Shown: piece after piece, positions 26,283 through 33,360 of the stretch | How the letters are laid out: every line of letters begins with the position of its first letter | Position numbering within the stretch: position 1 is the first letter of the stretch | DNA from: Treponema sp. | GTDB lineage: Bacteria; Spirochaetota; Spirochaetia; Treponematales; Treponemataceae | Length of the DNA: 64,000 nucleotides | Direction: 5' to 3' | Assembly: GCA_017935745.1 (NCBI GenBank) | Contig: JAGBGX010000007.1 | Span: forward strand, 1 to 64,000 | Translations under genes and position numbers: made by a program | The notes under the pieces: model-generated | What the model was told of the DNA's origin: nothing | The model's database searches: none | Seen by the model: only the letters and a program-made list of their open reading frames with translations

Positions 26283-26664
26283 GAACCATTCCAGCATGTG
26301 TTCAGAATCTTTCTGCCAGTCCATCCGGAAAATCCTGGCAGCCGGGCAGGAAAATCTTTACAGTCGCTCAAGAAGATTCTTACCGACGCTCAGGAGAATC
26401 TTTTCAGCCTGTCCGAATTATTCCAGCATCTTATCCGAACTGTTCCGGCAGACTATTAAGGAACACTCCGAATGCACGGCGCACACTCCCCGGGAGTTGC
26501 ATCGCAAGCAGTACGGCACATCAGCCACGATTACCACACTATTTATGACGCAATTACTGCGGTAACACTAACGTAATTACTACGACAGTTATGACGTAAC
26601 TATTACGACAACACTGACACAGCTATTGCAGCACCTCTGTCATGCATACCGGGTATTATGCATC
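26283..26664. repeat. Array of degenerate 21-24 bp dyad repeats (array 1)
   Basis: Two adjoining blocks. Block A, 26283-26460: eight units starting at 26283, 26305, 26328, 26350, 26372, 26394, 26415 and 26437. Each opens with GAA-N3-TTC-like dyads (for example GAACCATTC, GAATTATTC, GAACTGTTC), most followed by a CAGC-like box. Block B, 26527-26664: six units of exactly 23 bases starting at 26527, 26550, 26573, 26596, 26619 and 26642, best seen in GTAATTACTACGACAGT and GTAACTATTACGACAAC. The array ends exactly at the stop codon of the 26665 gene. 26461-26526 is a poorly preserved bridge. No spacer/repeat distinction exists, so this is not a CRISPR array. Confidence 0.65.
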
Positions 26665-27036
26665 TCACGCGAGTGCAGCTTCCTCCTTCTCCTCATACCC
26701 AAGCGTCCGCAGCGGCACAACTTCGTCGCACACGTCGCTGATGAACACGCCGCGCCCGCCGTCCGTTATGCTGCGCATTTTTCCGCTCCAGTCCGCATCC
26801 GGCGCACCCCGAGAGAACCGGCACTGATAGACAAGCACAAAGTCGTATTCCGAAAGCCGCGCCAGAAGCAGCTGCACGAGCTGCCAGTCCATCGGCCCGC
26901 ATATCATGATTTCGCCCTCGTGCCAGCTTCCGCCCGTCGCGCTTGTGAGAAAGTCCTTGAATTCCACGAGGCTCCTCTGCATTCCGCAGGAAAGCTCCGC
27001 CGCCCCGATGAGGATTGCGTAGCGGTTCATGCTCAT
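26665..27036 (-). CDS. Small uncharacterised protein paired with XRE regulator
   Basis: 123 residues. RYAILIGAAELSCGMQRSLVEFKDFLTSATGGSWHEGEIMICG, then LSEYDFVLVYQCRF, faintly recalls the beta-alpha pattern of caspase-like peptidases (LIG ... FVLVY). The catalytic HG and Cys are not present, so a protease is not supported. GGAGG lies 15-20 bases and AGGAAAG directly before the ATG at 27036. It is divergent from the XRE gene at 27175, sharing a 138-base operator-rich region. GC-rich, unlike that region. Confidence 0.5.
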   Translation of the reverse strand: MSMNRYAILIGAAELSCGMQRSLVEFKDFLTSATGGSWHEGEIMICGPMDWQLVQLLLARLSEYDFVLVYQCRFSRGAPDADWSGKMRSITDGGRGVFISDVCDEVVPLRTLGYEEKEEAALA

Positions 27037-27061
27037 CTTTCCTGCCTCCAGAAATTGGCAT

Positions 27062-27140
27062 ATATAACAAAATATATTGGCATAATACTTAAACTTAACA
27101 AGTAATCAATTTAAAATAACGCAAGTTTAACAACTTGTCA
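27062..27140. promoter_or_regulatory. Divergent operator/promoter region
   Basis: AT-rich interval between the two divergent genes. It holds two TTGGCATA-like boxes (27055-27062 and 27078-27085) and related dyads AAACTTAACAAGT (about 27090) and CAAGTTTAACAACTTG (about 27123-27138). These are good candidates for XRE binding sites controlling both genes. The motifs are seen; binding is inferred. Confidence 0.4.
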
Positions 27141-27174
27141 ACCTTTGGCACTTAAAGATGCGTATGATGTTTGT

Positions 27175-27522
27175 ATGAATTTCAGGGAAAACTTAAAGTC
27201 CGAGCTTACCTATCAGGGAATGCTGGTAAAAGAATTGTCGGAAAAAACGGGAATCAGCAAGCGCACACTGGACAATTACCTGAGGGAAAACGGCTCGCTG
27301 CCGCTTGTTGACAGCGCGGTAAAAATCGCCCAGGCACTGCATGTTTCCGTAGAATATCTGGTGAACGGGGACCATGGGATTCCGAAATCTGCCTCCGCGC
27401 AAGGCGAGTCCATGGACGAAACAGGCAGACTGCTACAAGCCCGCGGCACGCATCTCCCCGAATGGAAAAAGACGCTGATGAAAAATATATGCACTCTAAT
27501 AGAAGAAACTGAAGCACACTGA
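27175..27522 (+). CDS. XRE-family helix-turn-helix regulator
   Basis: 115 residues. LTYQGMLVKELSEKTGISKRTLDNYLREN is the Cro/C1-type DNA-binding motif and VKIAQALHVSVEYLVNG the usual end of the domain. About 40 further residues are of unknown role. The ATG at 27175 starts the conserved part; a frame extension to 27145 is not needed. It lies between repeat arrays 1 and 2 and is the obvious candidate to bind them. Confidence 0.8.
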   Translation: MNFRENLKSELTYQGMLVKELSEKTGISKRTLDNYLRENGSLPLVDSAVKIAQALHVSVEYLVNGDHGIPKSASAQGESMDETGRLLQARGTHLPEWKKTLMKNICTLIEETEAH

Positions 27523-27652
27523 CTCCGGCGGCAAAACAGCGCGCTCCGCAAGTCGGGTCTTCATGTTCTCTGCCAGAATATGCCATGCCATTCTGCACAA
27601 ACGGTATTCCGTTCGCTCAAAGACGCATTTTTCCGCTTATCATCACTCTCAT

Positions 27653-27807
27653 ACTGAAAGCATTCTGTTGGATGACTGAAAACATACTCTTTTATTACTG
27701 AAAATAGAATATTTTCAACAATAGGTCATTCTGTTCTCAGTAACAAGCCAACATATTTTCAGCAGGAAAACATCATGTTGCCAGCCGAAACAAAGTTTAA
27801 TCGGAAT
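27653..27807. repeat. Array of degenerate 22-bp dyad repeats (array 2)
   Basis: Seven units start at 27653, 27675, 27697, 27720, 27742, 27764 and 27786, spacing 22-23. Units 1-3 begin ACTGAAA; unit 3 is a near-perfect dyad (TGAAAATA / TATTTTCA), unit 5 ends CATATTTTCAGC and unit 6 contains AACAT-C-ATGTT. The underlying dyad looks like CTGAAAACAT / ATGTTTTCAG. Weaker units may extend back to about 27560. The rest of the 27523-28010 gap is AT-rich without a gene. Confidence 0.6.
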
Positions 27808-28010
27808 ATATAATAAATTACGAAATATCGGAGCTTTTCTGCCATTCTAAGAAATTCACCTGTTGTACGCATTTTAAATTCAAAAATCAGAGGGCAACAC
27901 ATGGGAAGCTACTATAAGGCAAAACAGTTTCTTTTTAGCCATAGTAAGGAATCGTGAAAATTACAATTCGATACGTAAATTGCTGCAAGTAATGCGCCAC
28001 CTGACAGTTA

Positions 28011-28052
28011 TATTTATAGTATTTATACTAATTAGTATAAATACTATAAATA
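28011..28052. promoter_or_regulatory. 42-bp perfect palindrome in the promoter of the XRE-ImmA unit
   Basis: Perfect dyad centred at 28031/28032 made of TAGTAT/ATACTA half-sites, so that it also reads as two overlapping smaller dyads. It ends 12 bases before the start codon at 28065 and contains TATAAT-like sequences. It probably serves as operator and -10 region of the following XRE/ImmA genes. Confidence 0.6.
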
Positions 28053-28064
28053 CGGAGAAACACT

Positions 28065-28360
28065 ATGACTGGTGGAGAAATAATTAGAAAATTACGAATA
28101 CAAAAAGGTTATTCATTAAAAGAATTAAGTGAAAAAGTTGATGTGAATTATGTTTTTTATCAAAACTTGAAAGAAACATGGATTTCCCATCAGAAAATCT
28201 CATAAAAAGGCTTGCAACTGAATTAGGTTATAAAGGCGACGTTTCGGAACTCATTGCTAGTTTTGGAAAAATTCCAGAAACAATAAAACAGATGATATTG
28301 GAAGATCCTTCCTCTGTCGTAGAACTCCCAGCATTTTTTAAATCTAGAAGGAGAAAATAA
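28065..28360 (+). pseudogene. XRE regulator/antitoxin, frameshifted in a T6 run
   Basis: From the ATG at 28065 (GGAG ribosome site) the frame encodes MTGGEIIRKLRIQKGYSLKELSEKV, an XRE helix-turn-helix, then goes off at 28153-28158 (six T). One more T would continue into LSKLERNMDFPSENLIKRLATELGY, which is in the frame ending at 28360. Restored length is about 98 residues. The C-terminal part ends one base into the ImmA-type start codon, as in intact XRE-ImmA pairs. True loss, phase variation or a homopolymer error are all possible. Confidence 0.7.
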
Positions 28361-29301
28361 TGGAAATAGTTGATTGCGTAAAATATGATTTAGAGCAATA
28401 TGCAAATTTAGGCGGATCCATAAAATATCCATTTCCAATTGAAGATTTCGCTTTAAAAATTTTTGGACTGGATATTCAATATGAAGATTTCAATAAAGTA
28501 TTTATTTCTTCAACATATGATCCTCAAGAATTATTCGGTTGCCTTTTTCCAGATAAAAGATACTTTCAAGGATTTGATAAAGTTGTCTTAATTAATTCGA
28601 ACAGAAAACCTTTCATTTTGGCAGGAAAAGAAATAAATAAGGCTTATTGGGAAGATTTTTCAGAACGACAAACAATTGCACATGAAGCGGGACATTATTC
28701 AGATTTATTTGTACACAACCCCAATTCAAATCCAGAAGCGCATCAATTAGATTTGTTTGAGCCAACAATTTTTGCTGATGCACCAACTTCTATTATTGTT
28801 TATCCCCAAAATGAAGAAAAAAATGCAAATAAATATGCAAAATTATTATTAATGCCCGAAGAAAAAGTGCGAGAATTTATAACAAAAAAAGGTATCGTTG
28901 GAACATTTGATATTAATTCTATAATCCAAGAAATTAAAGAGTTTTTTGGTGTAACACAATTTATGATTGAAATCAGATTAAATGAATTAGGAATACATTT
29001 TTATAATGGGATTTATATAAAGAAAACGAATAAATTTCCTTATAAGAAATATTCAGAAGAAAATTTGCTGTGTTTAATAGATATAATTAAAAAATATAGT
29101 TTACAGCATCCATACTATGATGCAGACAATTTTACAAAACAATACAATCTAGCGACTGGTGAAACACGAGCCTCGGCAGCTTTGTATTATGCTGTTTATA
29201 GAATTTTACAAGGAAAATATGATGAAAAATTCCCATCAGTCTTTGAAAAACGTATTGCAGAATTATCTGATATTAACTTAGAAGAATTTATATTAGAATA
29301 A
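28360..29301 (+). CDS. ImmA/IrrE-family metallopeptidase
   Basis: 313 residues. The zinc-protease motif is H108-EAG-H112 within RQTIAHEAGHYSDLF, followed by the expected second helix ANKYAKLLLMPEEKVREFI. ImmA-type proteases cleave the partner XRE repressor to induce a mobile element or stress response; this is the partner of the XRE gene that overlaps its first base. The C-terminal 120 residues are variable. Very AT-rich (about 30% GC), consistent with horizontal acquisition. Confidence 0.82.
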   Translation: MEIVDCVKYDLEQYANLGGSIKYPFPIEDFALKIFGLDIQYEDFNKVFISSTYDPQELFGCLFPDKRYFQGFDKVVLINSNRKPFILAGKEINKAYWEDFSERQTIAHEAGHYSDLFVHNPNSNPEAHQLDLFEPTIFADAPTSIIVYPQNEEKNANKYAKLLLMPEEKVREFITKKGIVGTFDINSIIQEIKEFFGVTQFMIEIRLNELGIHFYNGIYIKKTNKFPYKKYSEENLLCLIDIIKKYSLQHPYYDADNFTKQYNLATGETRASAALYYAVYRILQGKYDEKFPSVFEKRIAELSDINLEEFILE

Positions 29302-29404
29302 TATAGAAAAAGGAGAATAATTACATTTTTTCTTTGCCGATTAAAAAATCAACATGTTTTTAAACACATTCTGACAGTTCTTAAGAAAAAGAAAAACCGT
29401 GGCA

Positions 29405-29526
29405 ATTGGAAGACATTTATAATTGCCATCAGATTTTGCAATTCAGAGGAGGCACCATGGAGCTTCGCGTTTTGCGGTATTTTCTTACGGTGGTGCGAGA
29501 GCATAAAATGAGGATTACTTCAAGCT
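29405..29526 (+). pseudogene. LysR regulator remnant with its leader
   Basis: The leader (29405-29456) and the first codons (MELRVLRYFLTVVREHK from 29457) closely match the intact LysR gene at 46307 and its upstream region; after about 17 codons similarity ends. It is a duplicated and truncated copy. The leader exists a third time at 44504-44576. Confidence 0.65.
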
Positions 29527-29586
29527 GTCAGACAGCGCAGTTTATTCTTCTATCAGAGAAACTATTTTTCACCGTTTCAAATACCC

Positions 29587-29767
29587 TTTGAGTTGCGCAC
29601 CGCATTTTATGGCAATTAACAGCGCAAGCCGATACAGGAACATATATGCACACATTATCGCTGGAATAAAATTGCATATGCCCGAAAACCAGAATGCGGC
29701 AGAAATGCACAGAAGCGCAAGCATCGCCCAGATACGGAACGATGTATTTTCGGAGGAACAAATTCAC
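29587..29767 (-). pseudogene. Membrane-protein fragment
   Basis: On the minus strand one frame, opening after a stop and without a start codon, reads TSFRIWAMLALLCISAAFWFSG and continues with a second hydrophobic segment to about 29590. This looks like two transmembrane helices of a decayed gene. No family can be named. Confidence 0.35.
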
Positions 29768-29829
29768 ATCATTGTCCGTGCCGTAGTGCGCCTTTTATCT
29801 GATAAAAACAAATGAAATATATTATACTA

Positions 29830-29858
29830 TTGAAATGCTATCGCAAATATGCTATATT
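29830..29858 (+). promoter_or_regulatory. Promoter of the HigB-HigA-SecB operon
   Basis: TTGAAA (29830-29835), 17-base spacer, TATATT (29853-29858). The toxin ATG at 29869 is 10 bases downstream with no ribosome site, so the toxin would be translated from a nearly leaderless mRNA. Confidence 0.5.
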
Positions 29859-29868
29859 ATTCGCATCT

Positions 29869-30306
29869 ATGGTTTTCAAATTTTTTCCGGATCCAAATCC
29901 TCACCCATCAGAAGCAGATTATGATTCTGAAACAGGCGATGCCGGAAGAGAATTGAAAAAACTGGCAAAAAAGGACAGGCAGTTGTATCTTACAGTAAAA
30001 ACGTTTTTAAACAAAGTCAAACAGACAAATGATTTGACTCCGTTTTTACAAGCGGAACAGATATACCGTTTTCCGGGAGATAAAAACGAACTGTATGAAA
30101 TGCGTATTCCGAAGCAACGGCGGGGAGGTGTCTTTCGGATTTATTTTTGCAAATCTATGGAAGACAACGAGAAAAACACATTAATCCTGTTATGTGCGGA
30201 ATTGAAGCATAAGCCAGAGCCAATGAAATTGGATAATGCAACAGAACTTTTGAAAAAATATAAGGAAACAATTTATAAGGAAGAACGAAAAAATGAAAAA
30301 AGATGA
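29869..30306 (+). CDS. HigB/RelE-superfamily toxin of a toxin-antitoxin-chaperone operon
   Basis: 145 residues. RELKKLAKKDRQLYLTVKTFLNKVKQ, then IYRFPGDKNELYEMRIPKQRRGGVFRIYFCK and TLILLCAELKHKPEPM follow the RelE/HigB (phage Gp49-like) pattern, with the basic RxxRRGGVxR strand forming the RNase surface. The ATG at 29869 is chosen because the upstream 19 codons overlap the promoter. The last 14 bases overlap the antitoxin gene. Toxin-before-antitoxin order is as in HigBA. Confidence 0.75.
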   Translation: MVFKFFPDPNPHPSEADYDSETGDAGRELKKLAKKDRQLYLTVKTFLNKVKQTNDLTPFLQAEQIYRFPGDKNELYEMRIPKQRRGGVFRIYFCKSMEDNEKNTLILLCAELKHKPEPMKLDNATELLKKYKETIYKEERKNEKR

Positions 30307-30841
30307 TGTCTTGAATTACATAGAACAGTTGGAAACTGAAAATGAAAAACTCAATGCATTTGTAAAAACGTATGAAGCCTTGTCTTCATTCCTTACTGAC
30401 TATGAATTTTTAAAAGATTCAAAAGGCTTGACACAAAAAGACATTGCATGTGCAATGGGAACAACACAAAGTGCCGTTTCCCGGATAGAATCTTTAAAAA
30501 CAAATCCCTCATACAAGCAGCTTTTGAAAATGACATCTGCCGTCGGCGGAGATTTTTTCATAACTCCGATGGGAAGCATGACTGTTCTTGTTCCGTATGA
30601 TTTGCAGGGCAAAGTAAAAGAAATAGCAACCAAGACAAAAACAAAGGAAAACGAATATCTTTTAAAATTAATACGGAACGGAATAGAATCGGACTACACT
30701 TCTCATACAGTAAAAATATTCTCTGCCAACACAGGAAATGTAATAAACGAGGATGTGTCAAAATTAGAATATAAAAGTTCATCAGAAACAAACTGCTCTG
30801 AAAACAGTTCTCTTGATGACGGTAATAACTTGGCAGCATAA
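30293..30841 (+). CDS. HigA-type antitoxin with long C-terminal extension
   Basis: 182 residues. The helix-turn-helix is LTQKDIACAMGTTQSAVSRIESLKTNPSYKQLLKM (residues about 46-80). The protein then continues with a beta segment (GGDFFITPMGSMTVLVP) and an extension of some 80 residues that ordinary HigA proteins lack. It ends in NNLAA, like an SsrA degradation tag. In toxin-antitoxin-chaperone systems such an extension makes the antitoxin depend on the SecB-like chaperone; the chaperone gene follows 16 bases downstream. Probably also the operon repressor. Confidence 0.75.
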   Translation: MKKDDVLNYIEQLETENEKLNAFVKTYEALSSFLTDYEFLKDSKGLTQKDIACAMGTTQSAVSRIESLKTNPSYKQLLKMTSAVGGDFFITPMGSMTVLVPYDLQGKVKEIATKTKTKENEYLLKLIRNGIESDYTSHTVKIFSANTGNVINEDVSKLEYKSSSETNCSENSSLDDGNNLAA

Positions 30842-30857
30842 AAAAGGAATCAATACT

Positions 30858-31286
30858 ATGAATGAACAATTTCAGGAACTTGTCAAATCTCTTTCACTTG
30901 CGGAAATCCGTTTTTTGGAATCCCATGAGAAAGTGCTGGAGATGCCGGAGGCGAATACACAATCTCAAGTTGAAATAAAAACAGAACAGGCATTTCCTAC
31001 AGAAGATCCTCTTATAGAAAATGATACAGTTTTATTTCGTCCAAGATATACATTCACCTTTTCAATAAATGAAAAAGATTTCTTTTCTGCCCAATATATT
31101 ATTGTCATCGCGTTTAAAACAGAAAAAACAGAAAAAGTAAAAGAACTTTTGGCTGTTCCAGAAGTAAAAGACTTTTTTTTGAAAAAACAGCTGAATCGGA
31201 CACTGTGGTCTGTTTTGCGCGGAACTGTTTTGGATGCATTCAACAGACATTCTTTGCAGCCGTTGCCGTTGCCTTGGATTATATGA
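30858..31286 (+). CDS. SecB-like chaperone of a toxin-antitoxin-chaperone operon
   Basis: 142 residues. VLFRPRYTFTFSINEKDFFSAQYIIVIAFKTEK gives the SecB beta-strands. The C-terminal LWSVLRGTVLDAFNRHSLQPLPLPWII matches the SecB ending pattern (YLR ... r.g.ppl.LP). Position directly after HigB and HigA is that of SecB-TA chaperones such as Rv1957 of Mycobacterium tuberculosis. AAAGGA lies upstream of the ATG at 30858. The fold assignment is by pattern and context rather than strong identity. Confidence 0.65.
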   Translation: MNEQFQELVKSLSLAEIRFLESHEKVLEMPEANTQSQVEIKTEQAFPTEDPLIENDTVLFRPRYTFTFSINEKDFFSAQYIIVIAFKTEKTEKVKELLAVPEVKDFFLKKQLNRTLWSVLRGTVLDAFNRHSLQPLPLPWII

Positions 31287-31329
31287 CGATGTTTTTCTAA
31301 ACGATTTTATTGCTGCTGATTTCCTTGTT

Positions 31330-31449
31330 TTAAATTTTAGTTTTATATTTTTCAAATATTTCTTTCAATTTGTCTGCGAGTACATACGGCACAAAGAACA
31401 TTGGAATGTGAGATTTATTCGGGCAGACAACTTTGTACAGAATGCACAT
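31330..31449 (-). CDS. Very small ORF or gene remnant
   Basis: 39 codons, opening MCILYKVVCPNKSHIPMFF and ending KLKEIFEKYKTKI before the stop. The composition is protein-like and the ending resembles immunity or double-CXXCG-type protein tails, but no domain is complete and there is no clear ribosome site. Most likely the 3' end of a decayed gene on this strand. Confidence 0.3.
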   Translation of the reverse strand: MCILYKVVCPNKSHIPMFFVPYVLADKLKEIFEKYKTKI

Positions 31450-31532
31450 TTCACTATAGGTCTTCCCCGGTTATGAATCGGCTGAATCCATTTTTTTAAA
31501 TTAGCTCCTCTGCTTTATCTACAGAAACTGTC

Positions 31533-31686
31533 TTAAGACGGTTCTTTCTCTTGCTTGTCAGATGAATTTTCATCATCTGTTTTATTTTCAGTCTTTATTA
31601 TGGAAGTGTCAAATTCAAAGTTTTCATATTCTGAAAAAGCAAAGCCATTTCCGCATTTTTTTAATGCTTCCTCTGCAATTTCTGTG
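31533..31686 (-). pseudogene. C-terminal fragment of an unknown gene
   Basis: On the minus strand an open frame encodes about 50 residues (TEIAEEALKKCGNGFAFSEY, then an acidic tail DDENSSDKQEKEPS) and a stop at 31533. It starts abruptly at the hairpin 31687-31735, so the gene appears truncated there. Confidence 0.4.
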
Positions 31687-31735
31687 TTAGTCCGGGGAAA
31701 CCCACCACCTATGGTGGTGGGTTTCCCCGGACTAA
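31687..31735. repeat. Perfect 23-bp-stem hairpin at a gene-fragment junction
   Basis: Arms 31687-31709 and 31713-31735 are exactly complementary, with loop TAT; the arm begins TTAGTCCGGGGAAACC. It separates the tail of a minus-strand gene (31533-31686) from the tail of a plus-strand hsdS gene (31736-31905). It is GC-rich in AT-rich surroundings and resembles an inserted element rather than a terminator, since no T tract follows. Confidence 0.6.
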
Positions 31736-31905
31736 AATTGATACAATTTCCACTTCCGCCGCTCGCCGAGCAAACAGAAATCGTCCGCAAAGTGGAACGC
31801 CTGCTTGCAAAAGTTACTGAACTGGAAAAACAAATCGCCGAGCGCAAAGAATACACAAAACAGTTACTGAGTGGTATACTAAAAGGTGCGTTTGAGGAGA
31901 AATAA
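31736..31905 (+). pseudogene. hsdS C-terminal fragment (type I restriction specificity subunit)
   Basis: The last 56 codons encode FPLPPLAEQTEIVRKVERLL, then AKVTELEKQIAERKEYTKQLLSGILKGAFEEK and a stop. This is the conserved C-terminal region of HsdS: the PPLAEQ motif and the helical spacer. The target-recognition domains are missing; the fragment begins at the hairpin 31687-31735. It belongs with the hsdM pseudogene at 34386. Confidence 0.8.
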
Positions 31906-31910
31906 AGTAA

Positions 31911-33200
31911 ATGTTAGATTTTAGTATTTACACTATAAATGGTGATCACAAATTTTCAATAAACGAAGAAAATGATTTTACCATTATCGTTTATTCAAAT
32001 CTTATAAGTATTTTTAGTGAAATTGATTATGAAAAGCATATTATAAATTTTTGCTGTCAACAAAAAATGGATAATTGCATAAGAGAAAAGATAAATAGCT
32101 GGGGTTTAGCATATGAATCTGCAAACATTCAGATACGAAAAATAAAAAAATATTTCGATGAGATTTCTGATGGAGAATTCTTTTTTGTATTTCCAACATC
32201 TAATTTTTCTCTTTTAGATGTTATATCTATTTTTGAAAATTTAAGAGCTCTAAATGAAGGGAAAAGTCAAGAAGAAATTGATAAACAAATTGCAAATGTA
32301 AAAAAAGAGTACTACGCATTATTTGCTGATGTTTTTAATAATTACAATATTCAAATTTGTGATATTAAGAAAAAATATACATATGGTGAACCTGTAAAAG
32401 AAAAACGTTGCTGCAGATATTGTAAAAAAACAATGGCAGATGGAGTTACTTTTAAAAATATAGCTCATGCAATTTCTGAGGGATTAGGAAATAAGACTAT
32501 AATTTCTGCGGAAGAATGTGACAATTGTAACTCAAAATTTGCAGAAACAATTGAAAAAGATATTATTGAATACTTAAAGTTATACAGAACTTTGTATGGA
32601 AAGAAAGGAAAAAATGGCGTGCCTCATTTAAAATATAAAAATGGAATAGAATTGAAACATGATGGTAAAAAAGCAAATTTTCTTGACATAGCAGGAAATT
32701 GTCATTTCAGCGAAGGAAACTTTTCAATACCATTAAAGTTTTCATCACCGATAAATTTTATGAATATATATCGGGCTTTAGTAAAATTTGTCATAGGTGT
32801 CATTCCTGTAGAATATATTCAATACTATTCAAGAACAATAGAATGGCTAAATAATATAAAGAATGATGGTTCTAAAATTAATTTGCCTCCTGTGACAACA
32901 CTTTTAAATAATCAAACTTTTTATGATCAGCCAGAGTTATGTATATATATGCAAAAAAAAGAAAATAAAGAATTACCTTTTATATATGCAGAATTTAAAT
33001 CTACATTTTTTATATTTGTATATATAATTCCATTTTCAGATAAAGATATTATCGATTTTTCAATCAAAGAGAATTTTGACAAATTCTGGCAATTCAATAA
33101 GCATTATTCAACAAAAGAAGGTTGGGTTTTTAATAACTTTAATCTAGACAAAGATATTGTAGTAACAATGAATCTTAATTTTTCAAAGGCTACAGATTAA
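31911..33200 (+). CDS. HNH endonuclease domain protein
   Basis: 429 residues. The zinc-finger/HNH core is C167-C168-RY-C171-KKTMADGVTFKNIAHAISEGLG, then ECDNCNSKFAETIE, with the AH histidine and the CDxCN motif of HNH_5-like nucleases. The 160 N-terminal and 220 C-terminal residues are not recognised. About 28% GC and lodged between hsdS and hsdM remnants, it is probably a defence nuclease that entered a type I restriction locus. GAGGAG precedes the ATG by about 12 bases. Confidence 0.65.
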   Translation: MLDFSIYTINGDHKFSINEENDFTIIVYSNLISIFSEIDYEKHIINFCCQQKMDNCIREKINSWGLAYESANIQIRKIKKYFDEISDGEFFFVFPTSNFSLLDVISIFENLRALNEGKSQEEIDKQIANVKKEYYALFADVFNNYNIQICDIKKKYTYGEPVKEKRCCRYCKKTMADGVTFKNIAHAISEGLGNKTIISAEECDNCNSKFAETIEKDIIEYLKLYRTLYGKKGKNGVPHLKYKNGIELKHDGKKANFLDIAGNCHFSEGNFSIPLKFSSPINFMNIYRALVKFVIGVIPVEYIQYYSRTIEWLNNIKNDGSKINLPPVTTLLNNQTFYDQPELCIYMQKKENKELPFIYAEFKSTFFIFVYIIPFSDKDIIDFSIKENFDKFWQFNKHYSTKEGWVFNNFNLDKDIVVTMNLNFSKATD

Positions 33201-33202
33201 AT

Positions 33203-33340
33203 ATGGGGCGTTGCGGGGTATCCCCGCTGGAAGGGGTAGCGGACAAGCAACAAAGCGGAGAGAATCGGCACTGCTTGCAGGGGCGATTCGTGGAGCGACT
33301 TGCTTGGGAGCGAGGGGAAGGCTTTCCCCTTTTTGATAAA
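33203..33340 (+). ncRNA. Candidate structured RNA: GC-rich hairpin element ending in a terminator
   Basis: A sharply GC-rich 138-base block in AT-rich DNA. It has a perfect hairpin GCGGGG-TAT-CCCCGC (33213-33227) enclosed by GTTGC / GCAAC, several further GC-rich pairing options, and a final hairpin AGGGGAA / TTCCCCT followed by TTTTTG at 33313-33336. No ORF. It looks like a small RNA or a mobile repeat carrying its own terminator; I cannot assign an Rfam family. Confidence 0.35.
33313..33336 (+). terminator. Rho-independent terminator
   Basis: AGGGGAA, four-base loop, TTCCCCT followed by a T run, 24 bases before the rhuM GTG start. It can terminate the HNH gene transcript or the structured element that precedes it. 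Confidence 0.5.
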
Positions 33341-33360
33341 ACAAAACAGGAGCATTCAAG

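Noticed and set aside
26665-27036. Caspase-like peptidase
   Set aside because: Only a weak LIG/FVLVY resemblance; neither the catalytic His-Gly nor a Cys in the expected place is present.
26283-27807. CRISPR array interpretation of arrays 1 and 2
   Set aside because: There is no constant repeat separated by unique spacers; every unit is a variation of the whole 22-23 bp motif and no cas genes are adjacent.
31687-31735. Hairpin as the end of an IS200/IS605-type element
   Set aside because: No transposase gene or second end was found nearby and the perfect 23-bp stem lacks the mismatched bulge typical of those ends.
33203-33340. HEARO/omega RNA of an IscB-type HNH system
   Set aside because: The neighbouring HNH protein lacks RuvC-like motifs and lies upstream, not downstream, of the structured block.
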